Of a stretch of 64,000 nucleotides of DNA, positions 19,720 through 28,976 are shown piece after piece. The notes below the pieces were generated by a model. That model was not told the DNA's origin. It made no database searches and worked only from the letters and a program-made list of their open reading frames with translations. Source of the stretch: Maribacter aquivivus (lineage in GTDB: Bacteria > Bacteroidota > Bacteroidia > Flavobacteriales > Flavobacteriaceae); NCBI RefSeq assembly GCF_900142175.1, contig NZ_FQZX01000001.1, positions 558,001 to 622,000 on the forward strand. Direction: 5' to 3'. Position 1 is the first letter of the stretch. Each line of letters begins with the position of its first letter. Both the position numbers and the translations under genes were made by a program.

Positions 19720-20619
19720 TTATTTCAATTCAAATTCAGAAGAAGTAATTAAACGTTCGTCTTCAAACACATTTAATGTGTAATTACCTTCCATCAAAGA
19801 ACCTTCTGGAATGGTAATCGATTCGCATAAAAACTGGTCTAAACCTGTAAAAACAAATTCGACTCTTTTGCTATAAACATTTCCATTTACGGTAATGGTA
19901 TTGGCATTATCTTCAACAATTTGTTTGTTGGGATCTAAAAACTGTAGATAAATTACTTTCTCGCTATCAGCTTCACTCTCATCTGCCAAAACTGTTACAC
20001 AACCTCTTAATTTTTCAATTATAGATGCTTTATTGGTTTTGGTTGGTTTTGTACCACGAATTAATCTAAAACCGCTTCCTTCAGAATTAGCCATTTTCAA
20101 ATAGCTCTTCGTCTTTAATTTCTGATTAAGTTCTAGTATTTTTCTTCTTTGTAAAGCCTCAGCTTCAGCCAAAGAATTACTATTTGCCCTTAGATTTTCA
20201 ATTTGCTTACGAGACTCGTCATACTTATCGGTAAGTAACATATTGTTATAACGTAAGAAGTTATTCTTTAAAAGTAAACTATCGTTCTTAGATTCTAACC
20301 TGCGTAATTCCGTTTTAAATTCTCTTAACTTTTGAACCGTAAAATTTAATCGACCAACAGAATCTAAAAGTTCTTGTACCTTATACCTAGAATCTTTTAA
20401 TTCTATTTCGTTCATTTCACTTTTTGCAGATAAGCGAGCTACATCTGCTTTCATAAGAGTAAGGTCTTTTACAAGAATCTCTTTCTCTTGTTCTAAAAAG
20501 TCTATTTGATCGTTTGATTGGGCATAACTGTAGTAGAACGCAATTAATAGTGCTAAAAGAACTGCAACAAATGCTGCTAGTATTATTTTATAATTGAATT
20601 TATTATCTTGACTGTCCAT
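19720..20619 (-). CDS. Membrane-anchored coiled-coil protein, unknown function
   Basis: The 299-residue protein has a short cytosolic N-terminus, one membrane helix at about residues 9-29 (IILAAFVAVLLALLIAF), and a long heptad-rich coiled coil at about 32-165. A beta-rich C-terminal domain follows (about 195-299). Such proteins are sometimes labelled as chromosome-partitioning in flavobacterial annotations, but I see no ATPase motif to support that. It precedes glycyl-tRNA synthetase and is divergent from comF. Confidence 0.75.
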   Translation of the reverse strand: MDSQDNKFNYKIILAAFVAVLLALLIAFYYSYAQSNDQIDFLEQEKEILVKDLTLMKADVARLSAKSEMNEIELKDSRYKVQELLDSVGRLNFTVQKLREFKTELRRLESKNDSLLLKNNFLRYNNMLLTDKYDESRKQIENLRANSNSLAEAEALQRRKILELNQKLKTKSYLKMANSEGSGFRLIRGTKPTKTNKASIIEKLRGCVTVLADESEADSEKVIYLQFLDPNKQIVEDNANTITVNGNVYSKRVEFVFTGLDQFLCESITIPEGSLMEGNYTLNVFEDERLITSSEFELK

Positions 20620-20659
20620 TTAAAAAGCGGGCTGTAGGTTGTTTAATCTGTAAAATTTG

Positions 20660-21361
20660 ATGAAAAACATAATTTCAAATATACTAAAGGATGTCACGAA
20701 CATACTGTTACCCATATCATGTTTTGGATGTAATGCACGATTATATAGAGGAGAAGCTCTTCTCTGTACATCTTGCCGACATCAATTACCACTTACCGAG
20801 TACACCTTTAACGATGAAAATGCAGTTGACCGTATTTTTTATGGTCGAATTAACATAAAAAAAGCAAATTCATTCTTATTCTTTACCGAAATTGGAATAG
20901 TAAAAAACCTCATTCACTTTTTAAAATATAAAAACCAAGAAGGCATAGGTATATTTTTAGGCGATTGGCACGGTCAAATTTTGAAGCAACAAGGTCATTT
21001 GCCAAAGATTGACTTTGTAATTCCCGTTCCCTTACACAGAAAAAAACTAAAAAAGAGGGGTTATAACCAAGTGGCACTTTTTGCGAAACAAATTGCACTT
21101 CATATCAATGCAAACTATACAGATGATATTTTGGTAAAAACTGCCAATACTAAAACACAAACCAAGAAAAATAGACTAAACAGATGGTATGACAACCGAT
21201 CGTTATACGAAATCAAAAATGGAGAAAAATTAATAAACAAAACCATATTGTTGGTTGACGATGTTATTACTACCGGTGCTACTATGGAAATTTGCGCTAA
21301 CACCTTCAAAGATATTGAAGGTGTTGAAATTTACATATCAAGTATGGCAGTTGTTCCCTAG
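20660..21361 (+). CDS. comF: ComF family phosphoribosyltransferase-like protein
   Basis: ComF proteins take part in uptake of transforming DNA in competent bacteria and carry a phosphoribosyltransferase fold. The 233-residue protein shows an N-terminal zinc-binding pattern (CFGC, then CTSC), a PVPLHRKKLKKRGYNQ block, and the PRPP-binding loop LLVDDVITTGATM near residue 197. The ATG at 20660 is preferred over TTG at 20657. No other competence genes are next to it; nucleotide salvage is an alternative role. Confidence 0.92.
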   Translation: MKNIISNILKDVTNILLPISCFGCNARLYRGEALLCTSCRHQLPLTEYTFNDENAVDRIFYGRINIKKANSFLFFTEIGIVKNLIHFLKYKNQEGIGIFLGDWHGQILKQQGHLPKIDFVIPVPLHRKKLKKRGYNQVALFAKQIALHINANYTDDILVKTANTKTQTKKNRLNRWYDNRSLYEIKNGEKLINKTILLVDDVITTGATMEICANTFKDIEGVEIYISSMAVVP

Positions 21362-21412
21362 AATTAGATTTCTATAAAATATGTTGTTTCTTTGCGGTCG
21401 ATAATTACACTA

Positions 21413-23029
21413 ATGAGCAGAAAAATTTTAGGTTTTATATTTGTTTTTATCATCGTAATGATGTCATACCAATGTGCTCAAAGAGGCACACCAACCGGTG
21501 GACCAAAAGATATAACACCACCAGAATTAACAAGGGCAGAGCCACCAAATTTAACAACTAACTTTACGGGGCAAAAAATTAGATTATATTTTGATGAATT
21601 AGTAAAGCTAAAAGACATTCAAAAGCAACTTATAATTTCTCCCCCTTTAAAAAATGCCCCAGTACTTTCACCTATTGGTAATGCCAATAAATACGTAGAA
21701 ATTACTATTAAAGATACTCTTGAACCTAATACAACTTATACTTTTAATTTTGGTCAAGGTATTGTCGACAACAACGAAGAAAACCCAAAATCTTTTTTTA
21801 CCTATGTTTTCTCTACTGGCGATTATATTGATTCATTAGAATTAACAGGCGTAGTTAAAGATGCGTTCAATAAAAAAGCCGATGATTTTGTTAGCGTAAT
21901 GCTTTATAAAATTGATACTAGTTATACAGACTCTACCGTTTACAAGAGACCACCAAACTATATTACAAATACGCTAGACAGCGCAGTTATATTTAAACTT
22001 AATAATTTAAAAGAAGGCAAATATGCCTTGTTTGGTATTAAAGATGCCACAGGCAATAATTTATTTGATCAAAAAACCGATAAAATAGGTTTTGTACGTG
22101 ATACTATAAACTTACCTACAGATTCTATTTATTTACTGAATCTATTTAAAGAAATACCCGATTATAGTATAGCCGTACCTAGTATGGAAGCTAGCAATAG
22201 AATTAGCTTTGGCTATTATGGAGATGGAACCAACATATCAATTGAAACCATTACCGAAATACCAGATACCGTTAGAACGAAGATTAGTAAAGAAAGGGAA
22301 AAAGACACATTGAATTTCTGGTTTACACCTTATGAAATGGACTCTCTCCTTTTCGTAATTACAAATGAATCTTTAAAAGTAAAAGACACGTTTAAAGTCA
22401 AAAACAGAAAAGTTGAGTTTGACTCCTTAAAGATTTCGATGAGTCAAAATGGAAATATTGAAATGGATAATCCTATAAATCTCTTAAGCAATACACCATT
22501 AGTTAGTTTCGATAGCACCAAGATTAAATTGATGGATAAAGATTCTGTTGAAATTGCTTATAAATTAAAGCTCGATACCCTAGAAAATTTATTGAACTTC
22601 AATTTTAAGATTGATCCTGACCAAAGCTATAGAATGGAACTTATACCTGGCGCGGTAACAGACTTTTTTCAAACATCTAATGATTCGGTCGCTTATTCTT
22701 TTCGAACAAAGAGCATTGCAGATTATGGCAATTTAACTTTAAATCTAAATGGCGGTTCAATCGTTTACCCAATAATTGTTCAGCTTACCAACGAAAAAGG
22801 AGACTTACAACGAGAAATTTATGCTACTGAGCCACAGGCATATGTCTTTGATAATTTAAATCCTGGTAAATACCAAGCTAGAGTCATATTTGACATGAAC
22901 GGTAATGGAAAATGGGATACAGGTAGTTTCTTAGAACATAGACAACCTGAAAAAATTAGTTACTACCCTACGTTAATAGAATTACGTGCTAATTGGGAAA
23001 AAATAGAGACGTTTAATTTGATAGATTAA
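21413..23029 (+). CDS. Ig-like-domain lipoprotein (Big_5-type N-terminus)
   Basis: From the ATG at 21413 the protein has 538 residues and a lipobox-like signal ending SYQC. Right after the Cys comes AQRGTPTGGPKDITPPEL and then an Ig-like fold (GQKIRLYFDELVKL, LEPNTTYTFNFGQGIVDNNE), the signature of a widespread Bacteroidota lipoprotein family with an N-terminal bacterial Ig-like domain. Later segments are beta-rich repeats and a carboxypeptidase-regulatory-like end (LNPGKYQARVIFDMNGNGKWD). Its role is unknown. It overlaps the convergent amidase gene by 17 bases. Confidence 0.82.
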   Translation: MSRKILGFIFVFIIVMMSYQCAQRGTPTGGPKDITPPELTRAEPPNLTTNFTGQKIRLYFDELVKLKDIQKQLIISPPLKNAPVLSPIGNANKYVEITIKDTLEPNTTYTFNFGQGIVDNNEENPKSFFTYVFSTGDYIDSLELTGVVKDAFNKKADDFVSVMLYKIDTSYTDSTVYKRPPNYITNTLDSAVIFKLNNLKEGKYALFGIKDATGNNLFDQKTDKIGFVRDTINLPTDSIYLLNLFKEIPDYSIAVPSMEASNRISFGYYGDGTNISIETITEIPDTVRTKISKEREKDTLNFWFTPYEMDSLLFVITNESLKVKDTFKVKNRKVEFDSLKISMSQNGNIEMDNPINLLSNTPLVSFDSTKIKLMDKDSVEIAYKLKLDTLENLLNFNFKIDPDQSYRMELIPGAVTDFFQTSNDSVAYSFRTKSIADYGNLTLNLNGGSIVYPIIVQLTNEKGDLQREIYATEPQAYVFDNLNPGKYQARVIFDMNGNGKWDTGSFLEHRQPEKISYYPTLIELRANWEKIETFNLID

Positions 23030-23801
23030 AATCATCGCGATCATTTAAAAAACGAAGCTTATTTCGCACTAAATCGATTTCATCTTTTACTAATTCAACA
23101 ATAATCATTTCCTCTTTCTCAGAAAGTGCAATTAATTCTCCAAGTGGGTCATATATGCTAGAATGCCCTGGGTACTGATGCCCTACCTTGTCTTCGCCTA
23201 CACGATTTACCCCAACACAATAAACCATATTCTCTATAGCTCTTGCCTTCAATAGCGCATCCCACGCATTAATTCTTGGTGTAGGCCAATTTGCAGCATA
23301 CAATAAAACATCAAAATTTTCTGTATTTCTGCTCCATACCGGAAAACGAAGATCATAACATACTAAAGGGCAGATAGCAAAACCTTTATAATCTATTATT
23401 AGTCTTTCTGTACCTGCTGTATATTTTTCATGCTCACCAGCTAATGTAAATGTATGTCGCTTATCATACTTTTTATATTTGCCATTTGGCCTTACAAAGA
23501 AGAGTCTATTGTAGTAATTGTCATTATCATGAAATACCACACTACCAACAACGGCGCTATTTTTATTGGCAGCTATTTTTTTCATCCACTCTAGGGTTGT
23601 CAAACCTTCTTTTTTTTCAATATTATCAGGTGACATTGTAAAGCCTGTAGTAAACATTTCTGGCAAAACTATTAAATCAACAAGTTCATTAATTTGATCG
23701 ATTTTGGCGCCGAACATTTCTCTATTGGCATGAGGATCCTCCCAATGTAAAGTAGATTGTATTAGGGCTATTTTTAAACGACCGTTTTGCTTTTCTTTCA
23801 T
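23013..23801 (-). CDS. Carbon-nitrogen hydrolase, omega-amidase (YafV/Nit2-like)
   Basis: Omega-amidase hydrolyses alpha-ketoglutaramate or ketosuccinamate as part of glutamine transamination and metabolite repair. The 262-residue protein has the nitrilase triad: Glu in LPEMFTTGF, Lys in KYDKRHTF and Cys in CPLVCYDLRFPVWSRN. The last stretch, with WP following (AANWPTPRINAWDALLKARAIEN), fits the Nit2/YafV branch. I chose the ATG at 23801; the TTG at 23822 would overlap the ankyrin gene. It follows that gene by 4 bases and is likely co-transcribed. Confidence 0.92.
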   Translation of the reverse strand: MKEKQNGRLKIALIQSTLHWEDPHANREMFGAKIDQINELVDLIVLPEMFTTGFTMSPDNIEKKEGLTTLEWMKKIAANKNSAVVGSVVFHDNDNYYNRLFFVRPNGKYKKYDKRHTFTLAGEHEKYTAGTERLIIDYKGFAICPLVCYDLRFPVWSRNTENFDVLLYAANWPTPRINAWDALLKARAIENMVYCVGVNRVGEDKVGHQYPGHSSIYDPLGELIALSEKEEMIIVELVKDEIDLVRNKLRFLNDRDDFNLSN

Positions 23802-23805
23802 TCTA

Positions 23806-24270
23806 TTACTCCAACAAATCAATAAATGCGCTTAAACCCTGGGTTTTAGCATGATCTAAGGCACTGTTACCCCTATTGTCTTTAATTGTTTTATCTGCAC
23901 CATTCGCAATTAGTAATTTTGCGATTTCTAAGCGATTAAATTGTGCAGCATAAATTAGGCAAGTTGCACCCATAGCATTACGCTCATTAAGTTGCGCCTT
24001 CTTATCTATCAATAATTTTGCAAGGTCAGCAAAGCCTTTGAAGCAAACACCCATTAAAGCTGTATTACCAGATGCATCTACAGCATCAATTTTTGCCCCT
24101 TTATCCAATAGTAGCGTTGCAATTTCCATTTCGTCATAATATGTAGCTAAAATTAAAGGTGTTGAACCTCTAACATCTTTACTATTGACGAGAACAGGAT
24201 TCTTCTCTAACATTGCCTTAACCTCATTAAAACTACCCTCTCTTATCTCTTTAAAAAAAACCTCGTTCAT
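23806..24270 (-). CDS. Ankyrin-repeat protein
   Basis: From the ATG complementary to 24268-24270 it encodes 154 residues made almost wholly of ankyrin repeats (GSTPLILATYYDEMEIATLLLD, GNTALMGVCFKGFADLAKLLID, GATCLIYAAQFNRLEIAKLLI, and a last partial GNSALDHAKTQG). No signal peptide is visible, so it should be a cytosolic protein-interaction module. Its partner is unknown. It leads a two-gene unit with the omega-amidase. Confidence 0.9.
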   Translation of the reverse strand: MNEVFFKEIREGSFNEVKAMLEKNPVLVNSKDVRGSTPLILATYYDEMEIATLLLDKGAKIDAVDASGNTALMGVCFKGFADLAKLLIDKKAQLNERNAMGATCLIYAAQFNRLEIAKLLIANGADKTIKDNRGNSALDHAKTQGLSAFIDLLE

Positions 24271-24353
24271 AAATGTGTGTAATAAATTATTCTCATTCAA
24301 GACAATACGTAAGTAATTATTTACAGACGTATTTTCTTACTATTCCATAATTT

Positions 24354-24384
24354 TTTCCTACCTTAAAGATAATATGTACCTTTA
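24354..24384 (+). promoter_or_regulatory. Possible promoter of the histidine kinase operon
   Basis: TTTC, 19 bases, then TACCTTTA resembles the Bacteroidota pattern TTTG-N19-TAnnTTTG with one mismatch in each box. Initiation near 24391 would give a leader of about 13 bases before the TTG start at 24404, which supports that start. Confidence 0.35.
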
Positions 24385-24403
24385 AATTAAAATTCTAGAA
24401 CTT

Positions 24404-26599
24404 TTGAAAACATTAGCCGTTGACTTTCTTTTAAAAGAGTCCCCCAATGCAATTGCTATCGTGGATACTAAGTTAAACTTTATTAGTTACTCTAACCAGT
24501 GGCAGGAAAAATTTAGTTTAGATAAAACCGATATCATCAACAAAAATTTATTTGATAGTATAATTGAAACCCCTAGCCTTTTTAAAATTGCAGTAAATGA
24601 AGGGGTAAAAGGAAAAGAGCATATAAATCTTGGACAAAAATTCACCTTACCAGATGGCAAGCTACAATGGCTAAAATGGAAAATTATACCTTCTACTATT
24701 CAGGAACATGGTTTTGACGGAGCCATTATTTTTTTAGATGATATTACTGCCGTACAGAAAGAATTAGAGCTATTACATAAAGCTGAAGAAGTTGCCAGAA
24801 TAGGCTGCTGGGAACTTGATTTAATTAGCAACACTGTTAACTGGACAAAAACAACAAAAGACATTCACGAAGTAGAGGCTGATTTTATCCCCAGCTTAGA
24901 AGAAGGTATAAATTTTTATAAGGAAGGTGTTTACAGAGACAAAATCTCTTACCTAGTTAGTAACGCAATTGCAGAAGGAAAACCTTTTGACACAGAACTA
25001 ATTATTGTCACTGCCAAAAAAAATGAAGTTTGGGTTCGCGCTAAAGGTGAAGTTGAAAAATTAAACGGCAAAGCAGTTAGACTTGTTGGAACATTTCAAG
25101 ATATTGATCAGAAAAAGAAAATTGAATTAGCTCATGAAGAAATCTCAGAAAGACTAAAAATTACGACCCAAACTGCACAAATTGGAACATGGCATTATGA
25201 TCTCGTTGAAAACGAGTTAGAATGGGATAATGAAATGTACCGAATTTTTGATATTGACAAAAATCAATTTTCTAAAGCTCTTGAAGCATGGTCATCTACC
25301 ATAGATCCAAACGATAAGGAAAGAATACTAGCCGCTACCAATGACGCTATAAAGGGTTTGAAAGATTTTGACGAAGAATATAGAATAAAACTTCAAAATG
25401 GATCTACTAGATATATTAAAGGTATTTCGAAAACTATTAAAGATATAAATGGGCAATCCATTAAAATGACAGGTGCCAATTGGGATATTACAGAACTTCG
25501 TAGCACCGAAATACAATTAGCCAAAAACACTAAGTTATTTGCTAAAACTTTTGAACACTCTTCTATTGGCATGGCACTTGTAAGCCCTGAACTTAAATGG
25601 CTAAAAGTAAATAAAAGCTTATCTAAAAGCTTAGGGTATTCAGAAGAAGAATTACTAAAAATGAAAACTACAGATATTACTTATACAGATGATTTAAGTA
25701 GTAGTGAAGTTTTTAAATCTAAAGTATTCGGTGAAAATAATAAGAATTTAAAATTGCAAAAAAGATACTTTCATAAAGATGGAAATGTAGTACACGCTGT
25801 TATTGGGGTTACACCTGTAAGAGATTTAAATGAGAAACCAAGTCATGCCATTGTTCAATTTTTGGATATCACCAATAGTATTAAATCACAGAATAAATTA
25901 GAAGCATTGGTAGAGGTTACAAAGAGCCAAAATGAGAGCCTTACTAATTTCGCACATATTGTCTCTCACAATCTAAGGTCGCATTCTACTAACATGACAA
26001 TGCTGACTAAATTTTTAAATGAAGAGAAAGATGAAGATGAACGTCTAAATTTAAATAGAATGATTACGAGTGCTACTGAAAGTTTATCTGAAACTATTGA
26101 TCATTTAAATGATGTAGTTTTAGTAAAAACAGGAGCTCTAGAAAAATTACAGAGCATTAGCATACTTAATACTATTAACCAAATAACAAAAAGTATAAAT
26201 GGTTTACTAGAAGATCAAAGAGCAACTATAAAAATAGATGTATCAAAGTCTCATTTTGTAAATGCCGTTCCTGCTTATTTGGAAAGTATTTTTCTTAACA
26301 TTCTTACAAATGCTTTAAAATATAGGTCATCTGAACGAACTCCTATTATTGAAATAAAATCTAAAGTAAAGGGTGATTTTATCCAAATAACATTTAAAGA
26401 TAATGGTCAAGGTATTGACTTAGAAAAACACGGTGATAAAATATTTGGTATGTATAAAACATTTCATAACCATAAAGATGCAAAAGGTATAGGTCTTTTT
26501 ATTACAAAAAACCAAATTGAAGCAATGAGTGGTTCTATTTCTATAGAAAGTATTGTTGATAATGGTACCACTATATTTATAGAACTTAAACACAACTAA
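24404..26599 (+). CDS. Multi-PAS sensor histidine kinase
   Basis: The 731-residue protein has no membrane segment. Four PAS-like domains run from residue 1 to about 500, the later ones with PAC ends (LVGTFQDIDQKKK, MTGANWDITELRS, IVQFLDITNSIKS). A HisKA-type dimerisation region follows with the probable phospho-acceptor His522 in IVSHNLRSH. The HATPase domain has its N box (LNILTNALKYRS) and G boxes (DNGQGID, KGIGLFI). It starts at a TTG; no in-frame ATG is close. Two CheY-like regulators lie directly downstream, so they are the likely phosphate acceptors. The signal is cytosolic and unknown. Confidence 0.93.
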   Translation: MKTLAVDFLLKESPNAIAIVDTKLNFISYSNQWQEKFSLDKTDIINKNLFDSIIETPSLFKIAVNEGVKGKEHINLGQKFTLPDGKLQWLKWKIIPSTIQEHGFDGAIIFLDDITAVQKELELLHKAEEVARIGCWELDLISNTVNWTKTTKDIHEVEADFIPSLEEGINFYKEGVYRDKISYLVSNAIAEGKPFDTELIIVTAKKNEVWVRAKGEVEKLNGKAVRLVGTFQDIDQKKKIELAHEEISERLKITTQTAQIGTWHYDLVENELEWDNEMYRIFDIDKNQFSKALEAWSSTIDPNDKERILAATNDAIKGLKDFDEEYRIKLQNGSTRYIKGISKTIKDINGQSIKMTGANWDITELRSTEIQLAKNTKLFAKTFEHSSIGMALVSPELKWLKVNKSLSKSLGYSEEELLKMKTTDITYTDDLSSSEVFKSKVFGENNKNLKLQKRYFHKDGNVVHAVIGVTPVRDLNEKPSHAIVQFLDITNSIKSQNKLEALVEVTKSQNESLTNFAHIVSHNLRSHSTNMTMLTKFLNEEKDEDERLNLNRMITSATESLSETIDHLNDVVLVKTGALEKLQSISILNTINQITKSINGLLEDQRATIKIDVSKSHFVNAVPAYLESIFLNILTNALKYRSSERTPIIEIKSKVKGDFIQITFKDNGQGIDLEKHGDKIFGMYKTFHNHKDAKGIGLFITKNQIEAMSGSISIESIVDNGTTIFIELKHN

Positions 26600-26615
26600 C
26601 TAAAAAAAACTGAAT

Positions 26616-27023
26616 ATGAAAAAAGTTCAACTTTGCTGCATAATAGACGATGACCCTATATTCGTTTATGGTACAAAAAGAATTATTAAAGAAGTAGATT
26701 TTGCAGAATCTATTCTTGTCTACAATAATGGACAAGATGCACTTGACGGACTAACGAAAATATCCTTAGCTAAAGAACCATTGCCAGATGTAATATTTTT
26801 AGATTTGAATATGCCGATTTTAAACGGTTGGGAATTTTTAGATGAATTTAAAAACTGCCAAAGTGAAAGATCAAAATCTATAACAATCTATATCATTAGT
26901 TCATCTGTAGACCCTAGAGATTTAGAACGAGTTAAAGATTACGATCAAGTTGACAACTATATTTTAAAACCGATAACTCCTGATGATCTTGCGAAGATTC
27001 TAGGCGCTGTGGTGGAAGGATAA
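26616..27023 (+). CDS. Single-domain (CheY-like) response regulator 1
   Basis: At 135 residues it is a bare receiver domain without output domain. The acidic pocket is IIDDDP (Asp11-13), the phospho-acceptor is Asp63 in FLDLNMP, the switch Ser is in YIISSS, and the conserved Lys is in YILKPIT. It follows the histidine kinase by 16 bases, so they are one operon. It may act as a phosphorelay shuttle or a protein-binding switch. Confidence 0.93.
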   Translation: MKKVQLCCIIDDDPIFVYGTKRIIKEVDFAESILVYNNGQDALDGLTKISLAKEPLPDVIFLDLNMPILNGWEFLDEFKNCQSERSKSITIYIISSSVDPRDLERVKDYDQVDNYILKPITPDDLAKILGAVVEG

Positions 27024-27186
27024 TTTATAAAATTCTCTCAGTCTTAAGTCCATTGTTAATTGCAACGATTAGTGTGATTTTTTTTTCAAAAAAAGGTTAT
27101 CTTAATTACATAACTTAGCAAATGAATTTGATTACTCCATATAAAAATCTGAATCTGGGTAAGATTTACTATTGAATTATTTTAAA

Positions 27187-27594
27187 ATGAGCGTATTTAC
27201 AAGTTGTTGTATTATAGATGACGACGAATTTTTTTCTGTTAGCGGTAAGAGTATTTTAAAGCAGAATAACTTCAGTGATAATATTCTTTATTATTCTGGT
27301 GGTCAAGAAGCTCTTGATGGTTTAATTGGTTTATTGGTTGAAAATATAAAACTACCCGATGTCATCTTTTTAGACCTAAATATGCCAAATAGAGATGGGT
27401 GGTCATTTTTAGAAGAATTTGAAGCACTTCCAGAAGATAAAATAGGGCATATTAAAATTTATATTACCAGTTCTTTTATTAGCCCTAAATTCATGGAAAA
27501 GGCTAAAGACTACAAATTAGTTAAAGATTATATTGTTAAACCTTTAACCGAAAGTGCTGTTAAAAAAATAATTGATTCTAAAGAAATAGCGTAA
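27187..27594 (+). CDS. Single-domain (CheY-like) response regulator 2
   Basis: This 135-residue paralogue of the regulator just upstream shares IIDDDE, the phospho-acceptor Asp63 in FLDLNMP, and the Lys in YIVKPL. I chose the ATG at 27187; a TTG at 27172 would add five residues. A 160-base AT-rich gap without a clear terminator separates it from regulator 1, so it may have its own promoter. The two regulators probably arose by tandem duplication and may compete for the same kinase. Confidence 0.9.
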   Translation: MSVFTSCCIIDDDEFFSVSGKSILKQNNFSDNILYYSGGQEALDGLIGLLVENIKLPDVIFLDLNMPNRDGWSFLEEFEALPEDKIGHIKIYITSSFISPKFMEKAKDYKLVKDYIVKPLTESAVKKIIDSKEIA

Positions 27595-27596
27595 AA

Positions 27597-28961
27597 TTAT
27601 CTCACACCTGGGCTAAAATCTAAGGGAGCATTTTGAGGCTGATTTATTGTACCCTCATCGCCTGTATCATTGTAAATAGTCCATTCGCTCATGGTAAAAA
27701 CCGGATTTCCAGAAAATACACTTAATTTACGTAGAGCGGTACCATCTTCAAATTCGTGGTTAGTATTACTGCCATCTTCTCCAATAACACCAAAAACATC
27801 TATAATAGTATTAAAAGGGTCTACCAATACAATATTATCATCACCATTAGAATCTGCTGGGGAATTTGTGCTAACTGATATATCAGGCTCAAAACCATAC
27901 ACATTTTTAAACTCTTCTGCATTGGGCGAAATTACCAAGAGTCCATTTCCTTCAATTATATATTCAGATAAATCTATACTTGAACTAACTTCATTATTAT
28001 CATTTGTATAACGGTCCAACTTCCAGCCATTTAATGATAGGCTTTCTTCAGATGCATTATAAATTTCCACAAAACGAGCTCCTGCATTATTGTTTGGATC
28101 TGCAATCTCAGATATAAATATTGATGAAGATGTAAATTCATCTACCAAATCTTCACATCGTTCTTGGTTAAATGAAAGGTCATTAACATTTCTTATAATT
28201 AATTGATATTCATTATTATCCTTAGTTAATATTCCGGTAGCTGTTCCCATTTTATCTGGGAGTATTTCAGATTGAAAATCAGCATAACCACTGTTAACTA
28301 TTATTAATTCGTTATCACCACAATCAACTAGTGTTCTCAAAGTTTCTTCTTCTTTAATCGCAAACGTTTCCCCTAACTCTTCTTGCTTAATTTCTACATC
28401 AGTTACCGCAACCAATGTATTCAACATAGATTCATTTATTTCTAAAATAGCAACTGAAGTAGGCTCAATTCCCACATTCTCTTTACATGAGACCAATACA
28501 TGGTCGAAAACCACATTTTTAGGTAACCTACCTACGCTACGGTTACCAAAAGAAGTAAATACACCGCCAACTTTATAAACTCCTTTAGACTCGCCCAAAT
28601 ACAATCCTTTTAACTTTATAATGATTTGTTGGCCCACATTAAAGAACAAATGAGCATCCCTTAATTCTAATTCGATTTTCATTCCATCTAATGGATTACC
28701 TGGCTCGTCTTGAAAATATATTGTATTAAAAAAATTACCGTCCTTGTCCGAAGAAATCACATAACCACTAATAACCAAGTCTTCTTGAATCTGAATAGTC
28801 TCGCCATTATACATATTCTTTAATTCTGCTATACTAATTAATATAAATTCAGTATCAGAACATTGTATATCTGGCGCATCAAATTCCTTGTCTTTTACAC
28901 AAGAGGATAGTATAATCCCAATCAAAATTATTGAATAAAATATCTTATTTTTTATCTTCAT
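27597..28961 (-). CDS. DUF5689 / lamin-tail-domain lipoprotein
   Basis: The 454-residue protein has a lipoprotein signal ending ILSSC (Cys21). Residues about 35-265 match DUF5689, made of OB-fold-like beta segments (LVISGYVISSDKDGNFFNTIYFQDE, TATGILTKDNNEYQLIIRN). Residues about 273-440 form a lamin-tail domain (IFISEIADPNNNAGARFVEIYNAS, then LNGWKLDRYT). Both domains are often found with extracellular nucleases. It lies 15 bases downstream of a TonB receptor, with a secreted nuclease-family gene divergent beyond that. I infer a surface binding role for nucleic acid or its fragments. Confidence 0.85.
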   Translation of the reverse strand: MKIKNKIFYSIILIGIILSSCVKDKEFDAPDIQCSDTEFILISIAELKNMYNGETIQIQEDLVISGYVISSDKDGNFFNTIYFQDEPGNPLDGMKIELELRDAHLFFNVGQQIIIKLKGLYLGESKGVYKVGGVFTSFGNRSVGRLPKNVVFDHVLVSCKENVGIEPTSVAILEINESMLNTLVAVTDVEIKQEELGETFAIKEEETLRTLVDCGDNELIIVNSGYADFQSEILPDKMGTATGILTKDNNEYQLIIRNVNDLSFNQERCEDLVDEFTSSSIFISEIADPNNNAGARFVEIYNASEESLSLNGWKLDRYTNDNNEVSSSIDLSEYIIEGNGLLVISPNAEEFKNVYGFEPDISVSTNSPADSNGDDNIVLVDPFNTIIDVFGVIGEDGSNTNHEFEDGTALRKLSVFSGNPVFTMSEWTIYNDTGDEGTINQPQNAPLDFSPGVR

Positions 28962-28976
28962 TCTATTGTATCAGAT

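Noticed and set aside
26616..27594. Response regulators as truncated DNA-binding regulators
   Set aside because: Both stop cleanly after the last receiver helix and the following DNA shows no remnant of an output domain in any frame.
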